This document shows, in pieces, positions 55,070 to 63,024 of a stretch of DNA of 64,000 bases. Each line of letters starts with the position of its first letter. Position 1 is the stretch's first letter. Origin of the DNA: an uncultured Lachnospiraceae bacterium (lineage in GTDB: Bacteria > Bacillota > Clostridia > Lachnospirales > Lachnospiraceae); the NCBI GenBank assembly GCA_947564735.1, contig CANOEC010000015.1, forward strand, positions 1 through 64,000, read 5' to 3'. The position numbers were made by a program, and so were the translations under genes. Below the pieces are notes generated by a model. It ran no database searches. It was not told the DNA's origin and was given only the letters and a program-made list of their open reading frames with translations.

Positions 55070-55818
55070 TTCTGCCTCCTGACTCCGAAGCTCAATCTCC
55101 GAATCAACATCGCCAATGTCACTTTGAACATATAGTAAACCGATTTCTTGAGTGTAATGGAGCTCGTCCCATTCTCCCGATCCCGCATGACAACCGGGTA
55201 CTCAATAATTTTGCCCTTATGGACTGCCGTGATAACCATCGCCTCCGGCTCCGGATAATCCGTCGGATAATCCTCGGCAAATATATTGATGAACCTGCGG
55301 TTTACAAGACGATAGCCACTGGTGATATCCTTGACTTTGACGCCGGTCAGAATCCATCCTAAGACGCTTAAGAACTTAATCCCTATCCGCCGCACCCCGG
55401 AAGACTGAAATCCCTCTTTCTCAACAAAACGGGAACCGATGACACAATCCGCCTGCTCTTTTTGCATAGACTGTATCATCTGAGCCAGAAAGCCAACGTC
55501 ATGCTGACCGTCACCGTCTATCTGCACCGCAATCTCGTAGTCGTTGTCTCTGGCATAGCGGTAGCCGGTCTGAACCGCTCCCCCGATTCCCATATTGATG
55601 GGAAGATGCAATACCTCATATCCTCTCTCACGACAGACCTTCCTCGTGTGGTCGGTCGATCCGTCATTGACAATCACATAGTCGTACTGCGGAAAATTTG
55701 TGATTAAGTTGTCTACCACTTTCTCAATATTATCCCCCTCGTTGTAAGCCGGAATAATGATTAAGACTTTCTTCGATTCATCCATTTTACCAACCAGTTC
55801 TTTCCGTATAGTTTCCAT
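55066..55818 (-). CDS. GT2 polyprenyl-phosphate glycosyltransferase
   Basis: A 250-residue (or 239 with the ATG at 55785) family 2 enzyme of the dolichol-phosphate-mannose synthase-like branch: VLIIIPAYNEGDNIEKVV, VNDGSTDHTRKVC, QIDGDGQHDVGFLAQMI (DXD) and the KDITSGYRLVNRRFI segment. It lacks C-terminal membrane helices, which may be provided by the DUF2304 partner downstream. It probably loads a hexose on undecaprenyl phosphate. Neither start has a strong ribosome site, and both overlap the end of the upstream membrane protein, so translation is likely coupled. Confidence 0.85.
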   Translation of the reverse strand: METIRKELVGKMDESKKVLIIIPAYNEGDNIEKVVDNLITNFPQYDYVIVNDGSTDHTRKVCRERGYEVLHLPINMGIGGAVQTGYRYARDNDYEIAVQIDGDGQHDVGFLAQMIQSMQKEQADCVIGSRFVEKEGFQSSGVRRIGIKFLSVLGWILTGVKVKDITSGYRLVNRRFINIFAEDYPTDYPEPEAMVITAVHKGKIIEYPVVMRDRENGTSSITLKKSVYYMFKVTLAMLIRRLSFGVRRQK

Positions 55819-57437
55819 ATCTGCATAAGGAGCAGAAAATAAACCGCATAGAAAATCCCGAAATTATATACCAGATATCTCTGTTGCCCGAAAAAGACAA
55901 GAGAAATCACAAAAACCATCACCAGATTCGTTCCCAGCACGGCGCTCATAGCTTCGCCGTAAGCCCGCTCAACCTTCTTATCCGCATATGCCCATATCAT
56001 CAATGCCGCCGCGGATAAATATAAAAACAGCGTGACAAGATGGCATAGCAGATATATCCTCTTTATCTGAAAAAATACGGTGCAGATAAATGCCTGCGGC
56101 AGCATCATGAGCGTATGGTACAGAACCCTTCCCCAATGCGCTTTGACAAGAGCTGCTCCGATTGCCATCTGGTTTGCATTTCGTATCCTGCCATACTCTG
56201 CAGAAAGCTTTATTTCGGGTCTTTGCGCATAATAATCATTCTGTGCATGGAAGCACTCAATCCCTACGGAACCGATTCCACCCACAATATCTTTCCACAT
56301 CCACAACCCCGGTTTGGCGTATGCATATCTGCAGCCGCTTGCATCTGCCACTTCATACAAATACAAATACAGCTCCCTCAAGCCTTCGTCCTCAAAAAGC
56401 AGATAATCTTCATAATCCGCCTCATACATGCCACGGGCAAAAATAAGCGTAATATACTGGCTTGCCACCTCCTGCGGCGCGTCTTGTTCCTGCGTCTTAT
56501 TCTGTTCTTCTGTCTGCTCTTTTTCTATCTGTTCCTCGTCTATATTTTCCTCTTCTATCTGCTCCCCGTCTATACGCCCTTCTTCTATAGGCTCCTCGTC
56601 TGCCTGCATGTTTACAACCGGCGCGTCATCCACAGCTTCTCCCGCTGCATCGACGCTTTCCGCCTGATTTGCTGCTACCTGTTGTTTCATCAGATGACGC
56701 CTCACCATCTGCTGATAGCCTGCGCTGACCCTGCTCATACACCAGACGCCAGCTAGGCTGATAAGGAGACAGCCGGCAGCGCCAAGCACAATCCGCAGTA
56801 CCATCTTTCCTCTGGGCTTCTTCCCATTCCCTGCTGCAAAAAGACCGCTTTCCGTCTTCCGCGTCAGCATCACATAGAAGAAAATCACGCCGCATACGGC
56901 AAACAGAATCTGAAGCTGTGAACGGATGGACGATAACAGCAACGTCACCAGAAAGAGAAACAGCACATCTTTCATTTTTTTATCCCACGCCGTCTTCATA
57001 AGCATTGCCATAAACAAATAAAAGGCGGCATAGGCAAGTCCTTCCGTCACAATTTCCTGCGTGGTCATTGCATCCGGCATATCCGTCGAAAAAGGCAGCA
57101 ATGAAAACAGAAACACGCATCCTGCCTCCCAATATGGAAGGCGGAAACGCCGTCTGATAAATTCCGCAAATACCATCAGGCAGACACAGGCAAAAACCGC
57201 CTGCTCCATGATTACCGCCTGCAGATAGACGGCTTCCCCGAACAAGATGCGGTTTCCTCTCAAAAACAGCGGATAGATTGGCATCACGCCTTCCATATAA
57301 CTTTCCAGATTGAGATAGCTGTAACTGTCGTCAAACAATACATAGCTATCCGCTCCGAGCAGTAAAAAAGCACCCATACCCGTCAAAAACAATAATACAA
57401 GAAACAACAGATTCTTTGTACGGTTACTTATTTTCAT
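55761..57437 (-). CDS. Polytopic membrane protein with acidic repeat loop, possible GT-C
   Basis: A 558-residue protein with about ten hydrophobic helices split by a large hydrophilic region (about residues 245-380). The VLFDDSYSYLNLESYMEG segment after the first helix has paired aspartates, as in GT-C glycosyltransferases. The hydrophilic region carries six pentapeptide repeats rich in glutamate. The ATG at 57437 is chosen because AGAGGAAG precedes it and it overlaps the flippase stop by 14 bases; a longer reading runs inside the flippase gene. It lies before the GT2/DUF2304 pair, so it may use the lipid-phosphate sugar they make. No family is firmly recognised. Confidence 0.6.
   Translation of the reverse strand: MKISNRTKNLLFLVLLFLTGMGAFLLLGADSYVLFDDSYSYLNLESYMEGVMPIYPLFLRGNRILFGEAVYLQAVIMEQAVFACVCLMVFAEFIRRRFRLPYWEAGCVFLFSLLPFSTDMPDAMTTQEIVTEGLAYAAFYLFMAMLMKTAWDKKMKDVLFLFLVTLLLSSIRSQLQILFAVCGVIFFYVMLTRKTESGLFAAGNGKKPRGKMVLRIVLGAAGCLLISLAGVWCMSRVSAGYQQMVRRHLMKQQVAANQAESVDAAGEAVDDAPVVNMQADEEPIEEGRIDGEQIEEENIDEEQIEKEQTEEQNKTQEQDAPQEVASQYITLIFARGMYEADYEDYLLFEDEGLRELYLYLYEVADASGCRYAYAKPGLWMWKDIVGGIGSVGIECFHAQNDYYAQRPEIKLSAEYGRIRNANQMAIGAALVKAHWGRVLYHTLMMLPQAFICTVFFQIKRIYLLCHLVTLFLYLSAAALMIWAYADKKVERAYGEAMSAVLGTNLVMVFVISLVFFGQQRYLVYNFGIFYAVYFLLLMQIWKLYGKNWLVKWMNRRKS
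56499..56588 (-). repeat. Six 15-base coding repeats (acidic pentapeptide)
   Basis: Six consecutive units of five codons with the pattern I/T-D/E-x-x-Q/N/R (IEEGR, IDGEQ, IEEEN, IDEEQ, IEKEQ, TEEQN). The plus strand shows TCTAT recurring every 15 bases. The array lies in the large hydrophilic loop of the surrounding membrane protein and keeps its reading frame. Confidence 0.85.
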
Positions 57438-59211
57438 CTTCCTCTTCCCCGAAAATCTCCTCTTTCCTCCGCTCCACAACCTGTCCGTCAACCACTTCAT
57501 AGATAACGTCCACATTGCGGATTGTCGTAAGTCTGTGCGCAATAATAAGCATTGTCTTTGTTCCCTGAAGGTTCTCTACCGCCTCCATAACTGCCGTTTC
57601 CGTGTCGTTGTCAAGCGCCGAAGTCGCCTCATCCAATACCAGTATTTCCGGGTCATGGTACAGTGCGCGGGCAATGCCGATACGCTGTCTCTGACCGCCC
57701 GACAATCTGACGCCCCTGTCACCTACGAGTGTCTCCATACCATGCGGCAGACTGTTTATAAAGGCAGTCAGCTGTGCCTTTTTGGCCGCCTCCCATACCG
57801 CCTTTTCATCTATCTCCGAATCCCTCACGCCAAAAGCAATATTATGATAGATGGTATCATCCGATAAATAAATCACCTGCGGGATATAGCCCACCTGCGT
57901 ATGGAATGTCTTCGGCTTCTCATACACGTTCAAATCATCCGCCATGATTCTGCCTTCCTGCGGTTTCAGCAGCCCCAGAATAACATCGACCATCGTTGTC
58001 TTTCCGGCGCCGGAGGTCCCCACGAAAGCAACCATTTTCCCCTTCGGGATCACCAGATTGGCATCCCGTATCACCGCCTCTTCCACGTTCGGATAACGGT
58101 ATGTCACATGCTCTACGCGAATCGCTTCCTTCAGATTCCACGCTTCTTTCACTTCATTATCCTGCTGTTCCACATAGGAAGCAATCTCGTCCAAATCATG
58201 ATATACCAAATCCACCGACGGCAGCGCGTATAAAATATTCGTCGTATATTCATTAATCTTTCCCACACTGGGCATCAGCCGCAGCGCCGCTACCGCAAAC
58301 ACGCCAAGCTGTGGAATATAGTAGATAAAATCCGCTTCCCCGAAAAACATCTTGATGATAATCGCCGCCAGAAGCCCCGTCATACACACGGCTTCCACAA
58401 TGTGCTTGGGCAGCACTGAAATCAGCCTGTTAATCCGCTGTCCTCTGGAATATCTGGCATAATAATCCTGATATTCATCAATAAAATACTGCTCTCTGTC
58501 TAAAAGCTTAATCTCCTTGATTCCCCCCAGCGACTGGTTCATCCATTGAAAAATCTTGCCCCGGTACATCTGGTTCTTCTGACCGAGCGTTCTCGTATAA
58601 CGTCTTGTAAGCGCAAGAAAGAGTCCCACACATAAAACGAGCAGCCCAAGCACAACGATTGTTATGGACTTACTTTTCAGCAACAGAAAAATCCCGATGG
58701 CGGAACACGTAACAAGCTCCGTGGCAAGCTCCAGAAAGTAGAGGATCACCTGCATAAACTGCCCCGTATCCTCCTGCAGACTTCTCTGCAGCGTCGCAAC
58801 ATTTTTGTTCAGATGAAAAGTGTACGGCTCCTTCATATAGGTGACAAGCAGCCGTGTGGATAAATTTTTCTGCGTATCATACGAAAACTTGAACATATAA
58901 TTTTTCTGGACGGCAAGATACACGTTCTTGATAATATAAACCGCCATGATGCAAACGGAGAGAAATGTCAAAAACCCTCTGTCCGTCACAAAACCGAAGG
59001 TATCATATGCCCATTTCAGATACCATGTTTTCTGAATGGACTCCGGATTCATAATGATATTGATAAAAGGACTAAAGATTGACACACTGATCAGCTCAAA
59101 AAAACTGCCAACAATAATCGCTAACAATAGGAGTGCAATCTTTCTTTTGTCTTTTTTGTCAAAAATATATCCCAGTTTATAAAACAGGCTTTTTTTCTCC
59201 ATGTTTTTCAT
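57424..59211 (-). CDS. PglK-like ABC flippase (permease-ATPase fusion)
   Basis: A 595-residue half-transporter. Residues 1-345 hold six membrane helices and the coupling segments; residues 365-595 hold the ATPase with Walker A GTSGAGKTT (398-406), signature LSGGQ (503-507) and Walker B ILVLDE (523-528). The family flips lipid-linked oligosaccharides. The C-terminus is unusually acidic (EEIFGEEEDEN). It overlaps the following membrane-protein gene by 14 bases. The similar transporter at 32152 suggests two distinct lipid-linked products or a duplication. Confidence 0.88.
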   Translation of the reverse strand: MKNMEKKSLFYKLGYIFDKKDKRKIALLLLAIIVGSFFELISVSIFSPFINIIMNPESIQKTWYLKWAYDTFGFVTDRGFLTFLSVCIMAVYIIKNVYLAVQKNYMFKFSYDTQKNLSTRLLVTYMKEPYTFHLNKNVATLQRSLQEDTGQFMQVILYFLELATELVTCSAIGIFLLLKSKSITIVVLGLLVLCVGLFLALTRRYTRTLGQKNQMYRGKIFQWMNQSLGGIKEIKLLDREQYFIDEYQDYYARYSRGQRINRLISVLPKHIVEAVCMTGLLAAIIIKMFFGEADFIYYIPQLGVFAVAALRLMPSVGKINEYTTNILYALPSVDLVYHDLDEIASYVEQQDNEVKEAWNLKEAIRVEHVTYRYPNVEEAVIRDANLVIPKGKMVAFVGTSGAGKTTMVDVILGLLKPQEGRIMADDLNVYEKPKTFHTQVGYIPQVIYLSDDTIYHNIAFGVRDSEIDEKAVWEAAKKAQLTAFINSLPHGMETLVGDRGVRLSGGQRQRIGIARALYHDPEILVLDEATSALDNDTETAVMEAVENLQGTKTMLIIAHRLTTIRNVDVIYEVVDGQVVERRKEEIFGEEEDENK

Positions 59212-59240
59212 AACTTTCCTTCCGTCATCCTACGACTCCG

Positions 59241-59816
59241 TTACTGAAAAAGCGCCGGACATAAATTACAATGCGAGTTATTGTCGCTGATTTTTCTTGC
59301 CGGCACGCCTGCCCATGTGGTGCCGGGCTCCAGAATATCCTTGGTAACCACCGCGCCCGCGCCGACCGCCACATCATCCGCAATGTGCACGGCTCCCACT
59401 ACTTTTGCGCCAATGCCGAAGAAACAGTTATCCCCGACTACCGCCGCGTCATGGCTTCCGCCGTCAGCCATGATCACCACGCCCTCTAACAGACGGCAGT
59501 TCTTGCCAATTTTCGCATTCGCATGTACGCCCAGCATCCCGTAATGCGGAATCGCGAGCCCTTCTTCAAACACGTTGGGCGAAATAATAAATCCCAAGCG
59601 GATACTCAGTCTGTGGAAACGGAACTTATAAAATTTCCGTATGATTGCAGACACAATTCCCGATTTACAGTTCGTATAATATTCTATCTTGCGCAGCAAA
59701 ATTTCAAACTTCCACGTCTCGTCGCCGAACAGCTTCGGACGCTTGTCCCCTGCGCGCCCCAGCGCCAGCTGGTCCTGCTTTAAATAATACCTGTACGTCT
59801 CCTTACTGTCTATCAT
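59241..59816 (-). CDS. Serine O-acetyltransferase-like hexapeptide acyltransferase
   Basis: A 191-residue left-handed beta-helix acyltransferase of the CysE-like branch found in glycan loci. The N-terminal helical part (residues 1-75) is followed by IPHYGMLGVHANAKIG, NCRLLEGVVIMADGG, NCFFGIGAKVVGAVHIADDVAVGAGAVVTKD and WAGVPARKI. It would transfer an acetyl group from acetyl-CoA to a hydroxyl or amine. Cysteine synthesis seems unlikely as no cysteine genes are near; acetylation of a glycan or precursor is more likely. It lies 30 bases after the GT-D gene. Confidence 0.78.
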   Translation of the reverse strand: MIDSKETYRYYLKQDQLALGRAGDKRPKLFGDETWKFEILLRKIEYYTNCKSGIVSAIIRKFYKFRFHRLSIRLGFIISPNVFEEGLAIPHYGMLGVHANAKIGKNCRLLEGVVIMADGGSHDAAVVGDNCFFGIGAKVVGAVHIADDVAVGAGAVVTKDILEPGTTWAGVPARKISDNNSHCNLCPALFQ

Positions 59817-59846
59817 GCGGATTCCTCCTCGTTTTATCCGGCTCCA

Positions 59847-60725
59847 TCAAATCCACCGCTTAACCTGCCGCAGATATTCACCGTAAGCCTCATCCTGCAA
59901 AGCCGCTCTCTCATTCGCTTCTTTCCCGGTAATTTCATGTTTCTTTAAGGGTATTTTACTCGATGCCCGTCTCAAAAACCACTCATACTCCAAATCCATG
60001 TTGCCGATATCCAGCGCCCGGTATCCGCGCTCAAACAGCTCCACCGTAAGAAACTTCGCCGCCACACCGACTGACAGTAAGAAAAGCCTGTCCTTATCGT
60101 ACCGCGTACACGCCTCCACAATCACGGACAATGCGCCGTATGCGTCTTTCGGCGGACAGATAATGCGCTCGATGGACTTTGCACTGTCAAACAAGTCGTT
60201 TCCTACACCGTTATGCGTTTTGGTTCCTTCCACGATAACAACGTTTCTATTTTCCCATATTTTCTTGATTTTTGCAAACCATCTCTCACAGTCCTCATAA
60301 CCGCCCACATTATAATAACAGCGCGAGATAAAGGAATTGAAATAAACTTTACCCGTATCACAGTATTTCTCATAAGTCCTGCGGCAGAACAACAGATGAT
60401 CCTTCCAAAAACGTCTGCCCGATTCATGGCGGTCTGTAAGCGTATCAAAGATATCCGGAAGCGTCACCATCAAATCCTCATAAGGGTATCTGAGCATTTC
60501 GGCTAAGCCCTGCCCAATCTCTGGGGAGGCTTTCTGCAGCATCAAATCGACTCCCCTTATCATCACAATTTCCCCATCGCCAAAACGAACCATACTCTTT
60601 TCCGTAGTCAACAGCTCGTCGATGGTTTCGTCAATGGTATGCACTTTGATATGATTGTGCAGAATGCCTTTTTCATAAAGAAAATAGACAATCGCCGCTA
60701 AAATATCCTTAATTTTACGTTTCAT
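59847..60725 (-). CDS. GT-D fold glycosyltransferase (DUF1792, SP_1767 family)
   Basis: A 292-residue glycosyltransferase of the GT-D fold. The family motif MVRFGDGEI lies near residue 45, the GRRFWKDHLLFC segment near residue 103, and the C-terminal ALDIGNMDLEYEWFLR motif near residue 232. Relatives extend O-glycans on serine-rich streptococcal adhesins with UDP-glucose, so a hexosyl transfer step is expected here. It is preceded by a 107-base gap with three 17-base repeats and followed by the acyltransferase. Donor in this organism is inference. Confidence 0.85.
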   Translation of the reverse strand: MKRKIKDILAAIVYFLYEKGILHNHIKVHTIDETIDELLTTEKSMVRFGDGEIVMIRGVDLMLQKASPEIGQGLAEMLRYPYEDLMVTLPDIFDTLTDRHESGRRFWKDHLLFCRRTYEKYCDTGKVYFNSFISRCYYNVGGYEDCERWFAKIKKIWENRNVVIVEGTKTHNGVGNDLFDSAKSIERIICPPKDAYGALSVIVEACTRYDKDRLFLLSVGVAAKFLTVELFERGYRALDIGNMDLEYEWFLRRASSKIPLKKHEITGKEANERAALQDEAYGEYLRQVKRWI

Positions 60726-60759
60726 TCCGCTTCTCTTTTATATTTTGCTTTCTTTCCGG

Positions 60760-60810
60760 TTCTGCTTTACTTCTGATTCTGTTTTACTTCTGACTCTGTT
60801 TTACTTCTAT
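60760..60810 (-). repeat. Three tandem 17-base repeats in an intergenic leader
   Basis: Three direct units (coding-strand consensus TCAGAAGTAAAACAGAA) at 60760-60776, 60777-60793 and 60794-60810. The first two differ at one position; the third differs at a few ends. They lie between the GT4 stop and the GT-D start, in a purine-rich stretch without an obvious hairpin. Confidence 0.8.
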
Positions 60811-60832
60811 TCTTTCTTATTTTCTACACGGT

Positions 60833-62023
60833 TTAATACAAATTTTCCGCCTGCATCTTATCGAGCATTGCCCGGATTGTCCCATAATAAGTCTCATAGC
60901 TATACTTCTCTGACAGTCTCCGGTAGCCCGCCGCTCCCATCTCTTTCATACGCTCCCTGTCGGAGAGCATCATGGACAATTTCTCAGATAAATCCTTCTG
61001 GCTGTTGTCTTGAAACTGATAACCTGTCACGCCGTCTTCCACATAACATGCCGTTCCGTTTGTATCGCTGCAGATGACCGGAAGCGAATAACTCATCGCC
61101 TCCAGTTGGGATACCGACGCCATTTCCCTTGTGCTTGGAATCACATAGAGGTCCGCCGCCAGATATTCCGCCTCCATCTCCCGACGCGGCACATTTGTTT
61201 TGATGGTAACCATTTCTTCCATATGACAGTCCGCCACATATTTCTTAAGCTGTGCACAGTTCTCTTTCTGGAACTGCATCGTCGCCTCCCCAATGAGCGT
61301 AACATGAATCCTTGCACCCGATGAAACGCCCCCTGTTCTGCTTTGCGTGCCCACAGCTTTGTCCGACAATTCCTTTACCGCCTGCAGCAGCATCATGTGA
61401 TGTTTCCTTGGTTCATATTTCCCGATGCATAAAATATGTACCGTATCATCGGCAAAATAAGTCCGCTCCCCCGGCGCTTTTCTCGGCTCCGCCACAAAGG
61501 GGACAAAATAATCATGTTCCTTAATGGAGGTTCCCTCTCTCTTCACTCCCATGACAGGCGTCATGCGCATCTTTGGCGACATCCGCGCCACAATCCGGTG
61601 CGCTATGTCCGTTTTGAGCGGCTCTGACCATAACGGACTCTGATTATAGAGAATACAAGGATACCCTTTCTTTTTACAAATCAGATATGCCGCCATCGAA
61701 TATACGGAGCGTTCCCTTAAAATCACCACATCCGGACAAAACGCATAAATGAGTTTTTTCAGCTTCCGCACCGGCGGAAAACCATGCTGTATCTTGAATA
61801 CGATAGCCTCCGGCTTTTTTCTGTGAATCACATTGACATACAGATAGTCCAGAATCTGATACAACCGGGAATACCCTAACACCACCGGCGTCACATAGGA
61901 ATAATCCTCTATCATCGCGGCATAGTGACTGATAAAACACACCTCATGCCCATGTTCTGTCAGTCCTTTCATAATATCCATCTGGTTCGTATGATAGCGC
62001 GGGGCAATATACAGGAATCTCAT
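60833..62023 (-). CDS. GT4 glycosyltransferase
   Basis: A 396-residue GT-B enzyme: FLYIAPRYHTNQMDIMKGL at the N-terminus, PDVVILRERSVYSMAAYL in the acceptor half, ILCIGKYEPRKHHMMLLQAV in the nucleotide fold and VIPSTREMASVSQLEAMSYSLPVIC at the donor site. The E-x7-E pattern is altered around REMASVSQLEAM, but the second glutamate is present. It overlaps the radical SAM gene by 4 bases, so the two are probably made together. The sugar is unknown. Confidence 0.83.
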   Translation of the reverse strand: MRFLYIAPRYHTNQMDIMKGLTEHGHEVCFISHYAAMIEDYSYVTPVVLGYSRLYQILDYLYVNVIHRKKPEAIVFKIQHGFPPVRKLKKLIYAFCPDVVILRERSVYSMAAYLICKKKGYPCILYNQSPLWSEPLKTDIAHRIVARMSPKMRMTPVMGVKREGTSIKEHDYFVPFVAEPRKAPGERTYFADDTVHILCIGKYEPRKHHMMLLQAVKELSDKAVGTQSRTGGVSSGARIHVTLIGEATMQFQKENCAQLKKYVADCHMEEMVTIKTNVPRREMEAEYLAADLYVIPSTREMASVSQLEAMSYSLPVICSDTNGTACYVEDGVTGYQFQDNSQKDLSEKLSMMLSDRERMKEMGAAGYRRLSEKYSYETYYGTIRAMLDKMQAENLY

Positions 62024-63018
62024 ATAAACTTATTCTCCTTTAAACTGTACTTCCCGCCTTTTAAGAATTTATGCTTCACCACCCACCAGCCGGGCACCCA
62101 GATATACTTGTGCATTGCCGGCGACGCGGAACCAATCATCCAGCAGTTTCTGTCGCACTTCTTCGTACATTCCCTAACCTTCTGCGCCTGCTCCGAGTTC
62201 CAAAGCTCCTCCCACGTCTGCTCTTTCAGGTTCCCCATAACCGCCTTTTTCTCCATGCCGTTGCAGGGAATGACGTCACAGAAGGGGTCAATAAAGAAAG
62301 CATTCTTGGACATATCGCAGGGCAGAAGCCGTTTATTGCCGTAAATATAATTAATAAGTCCATGGTTAAAGTACGCGCGGAACCACTTCTTCGGCGATTT
62401 GCTCTTCAACAGTTCGTTAATCAGCTTCTCAAAGTTCTGTGCGACCTTGTATTTATCGTCAATCTTGTTATCCGTCTTTCTGAAATAAAAGGAATTGTGC
62501 AGCGTAGCCGTCGCAAACTCCATCCCCATGTCATTGGCGATATTGTAAAGCGGCACCAGATCCTCACAGTTCATATCCTGCACCGTCATGCCAAACCCCA
62601 CATCCGGATGCCCCATCTCAACCAGTGTCTTTAAGGTCTTATAACCTCTGTTGAACCCGTCGGGAATCCCCCTGATGGCGTCGTTTGTCTCCTGCAGTCC
62701 CTCGATGCTGATACGGATGCCTACCTTCGGAAACGCCCTGCACAATGCGATAATCCTGTCCGTAAAATATCCGTTCGTAGATATGACAATCCTGTCAGAT
62801 TTCTTATATAGTTCCCGCACAATATCGGGAATGTCCTGCCTGATAAAAGGCTCCCCGCCCGTGATATTTGTAAAAGCCATCTCCGGCAGCTTCTTGATAT
62901 CCTCCAATGTGATTTCCTCATCCGGTCTTGTCGGATCCTTGAAACAGTCACACATATTGCACCTTGCGTTGCACCGATACGTCACAATAACGGTACCATA
63001 TAATGTTCTCCTTGCCAT
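62020..63018 (-). CDS. Radical SAM/SPASM protein
   Basis: A 332-residue radical SAM enzyme. The 4Fe-4S cluster motif is C-x3-C-x2-C in TYRCNARCNMCDC near residue 15, NITGGEPFIRQDI is the SAM-binding GGE motif, and IVISTNGYF and IRISIEG follow. The C-terminal SPASM-like region contains CDMSKNAFFIDPFCDVIPCNG and CTKKCDRNCW, expected to hold an auxiliary cluster. Such proteins act on peptides, sugars or other small molecules; related ones occur in glycan loci next to GT4 genes. It overlaps the GT4 downstream by 4 bases and follows another GT4 by 6. The substrate is unknown. Confidence 0.88.
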   Translation of the reverse strand: MARRTLYGTVIVTYRCNARCNMCDCFKDPTRPDEEITLEDIKKLPEMAFTNITGGEPFIRQDIPDIVRELYKKSDRIVISTNGYFTDRIIALCRAFPKVGIRISIEGLQETNDAIRGIPDGFNRGYKTLKTLVEMGHPDVGFGMTVQDMNCEDLVPLYNIANDMGMEFATATLHNSFYFRKTDNKIDDKYKVAQNFEKLINELLKSKSPKKWFRAYFNHGLINYIYGNKRLLPCDMSKNAFFIDPFCDVIPCNGMEKKAVMGNLKEQTWEELWNSEQAQKVRECTKKCDRNCWMIGSASPAMHKYIWVPGWWVVKHKFLKGGKYSLKENKFI

Positions 63019-63024
63019 TCTCTG

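Noticed and set aside
56115-56756. Open plus-strand frame of 213 codons
   Set aside because: It lies opposite a membrane-protein gene with clear helices and a ribosome site, and its translation is low-complexity (F/Y/L-rich mirror of the glutamate repeats).
60760-60810. Short CRISPR-like array
   Set aside because: The 17-base units are directly adjacent with no spacers, so this is a plain tandem repeat.
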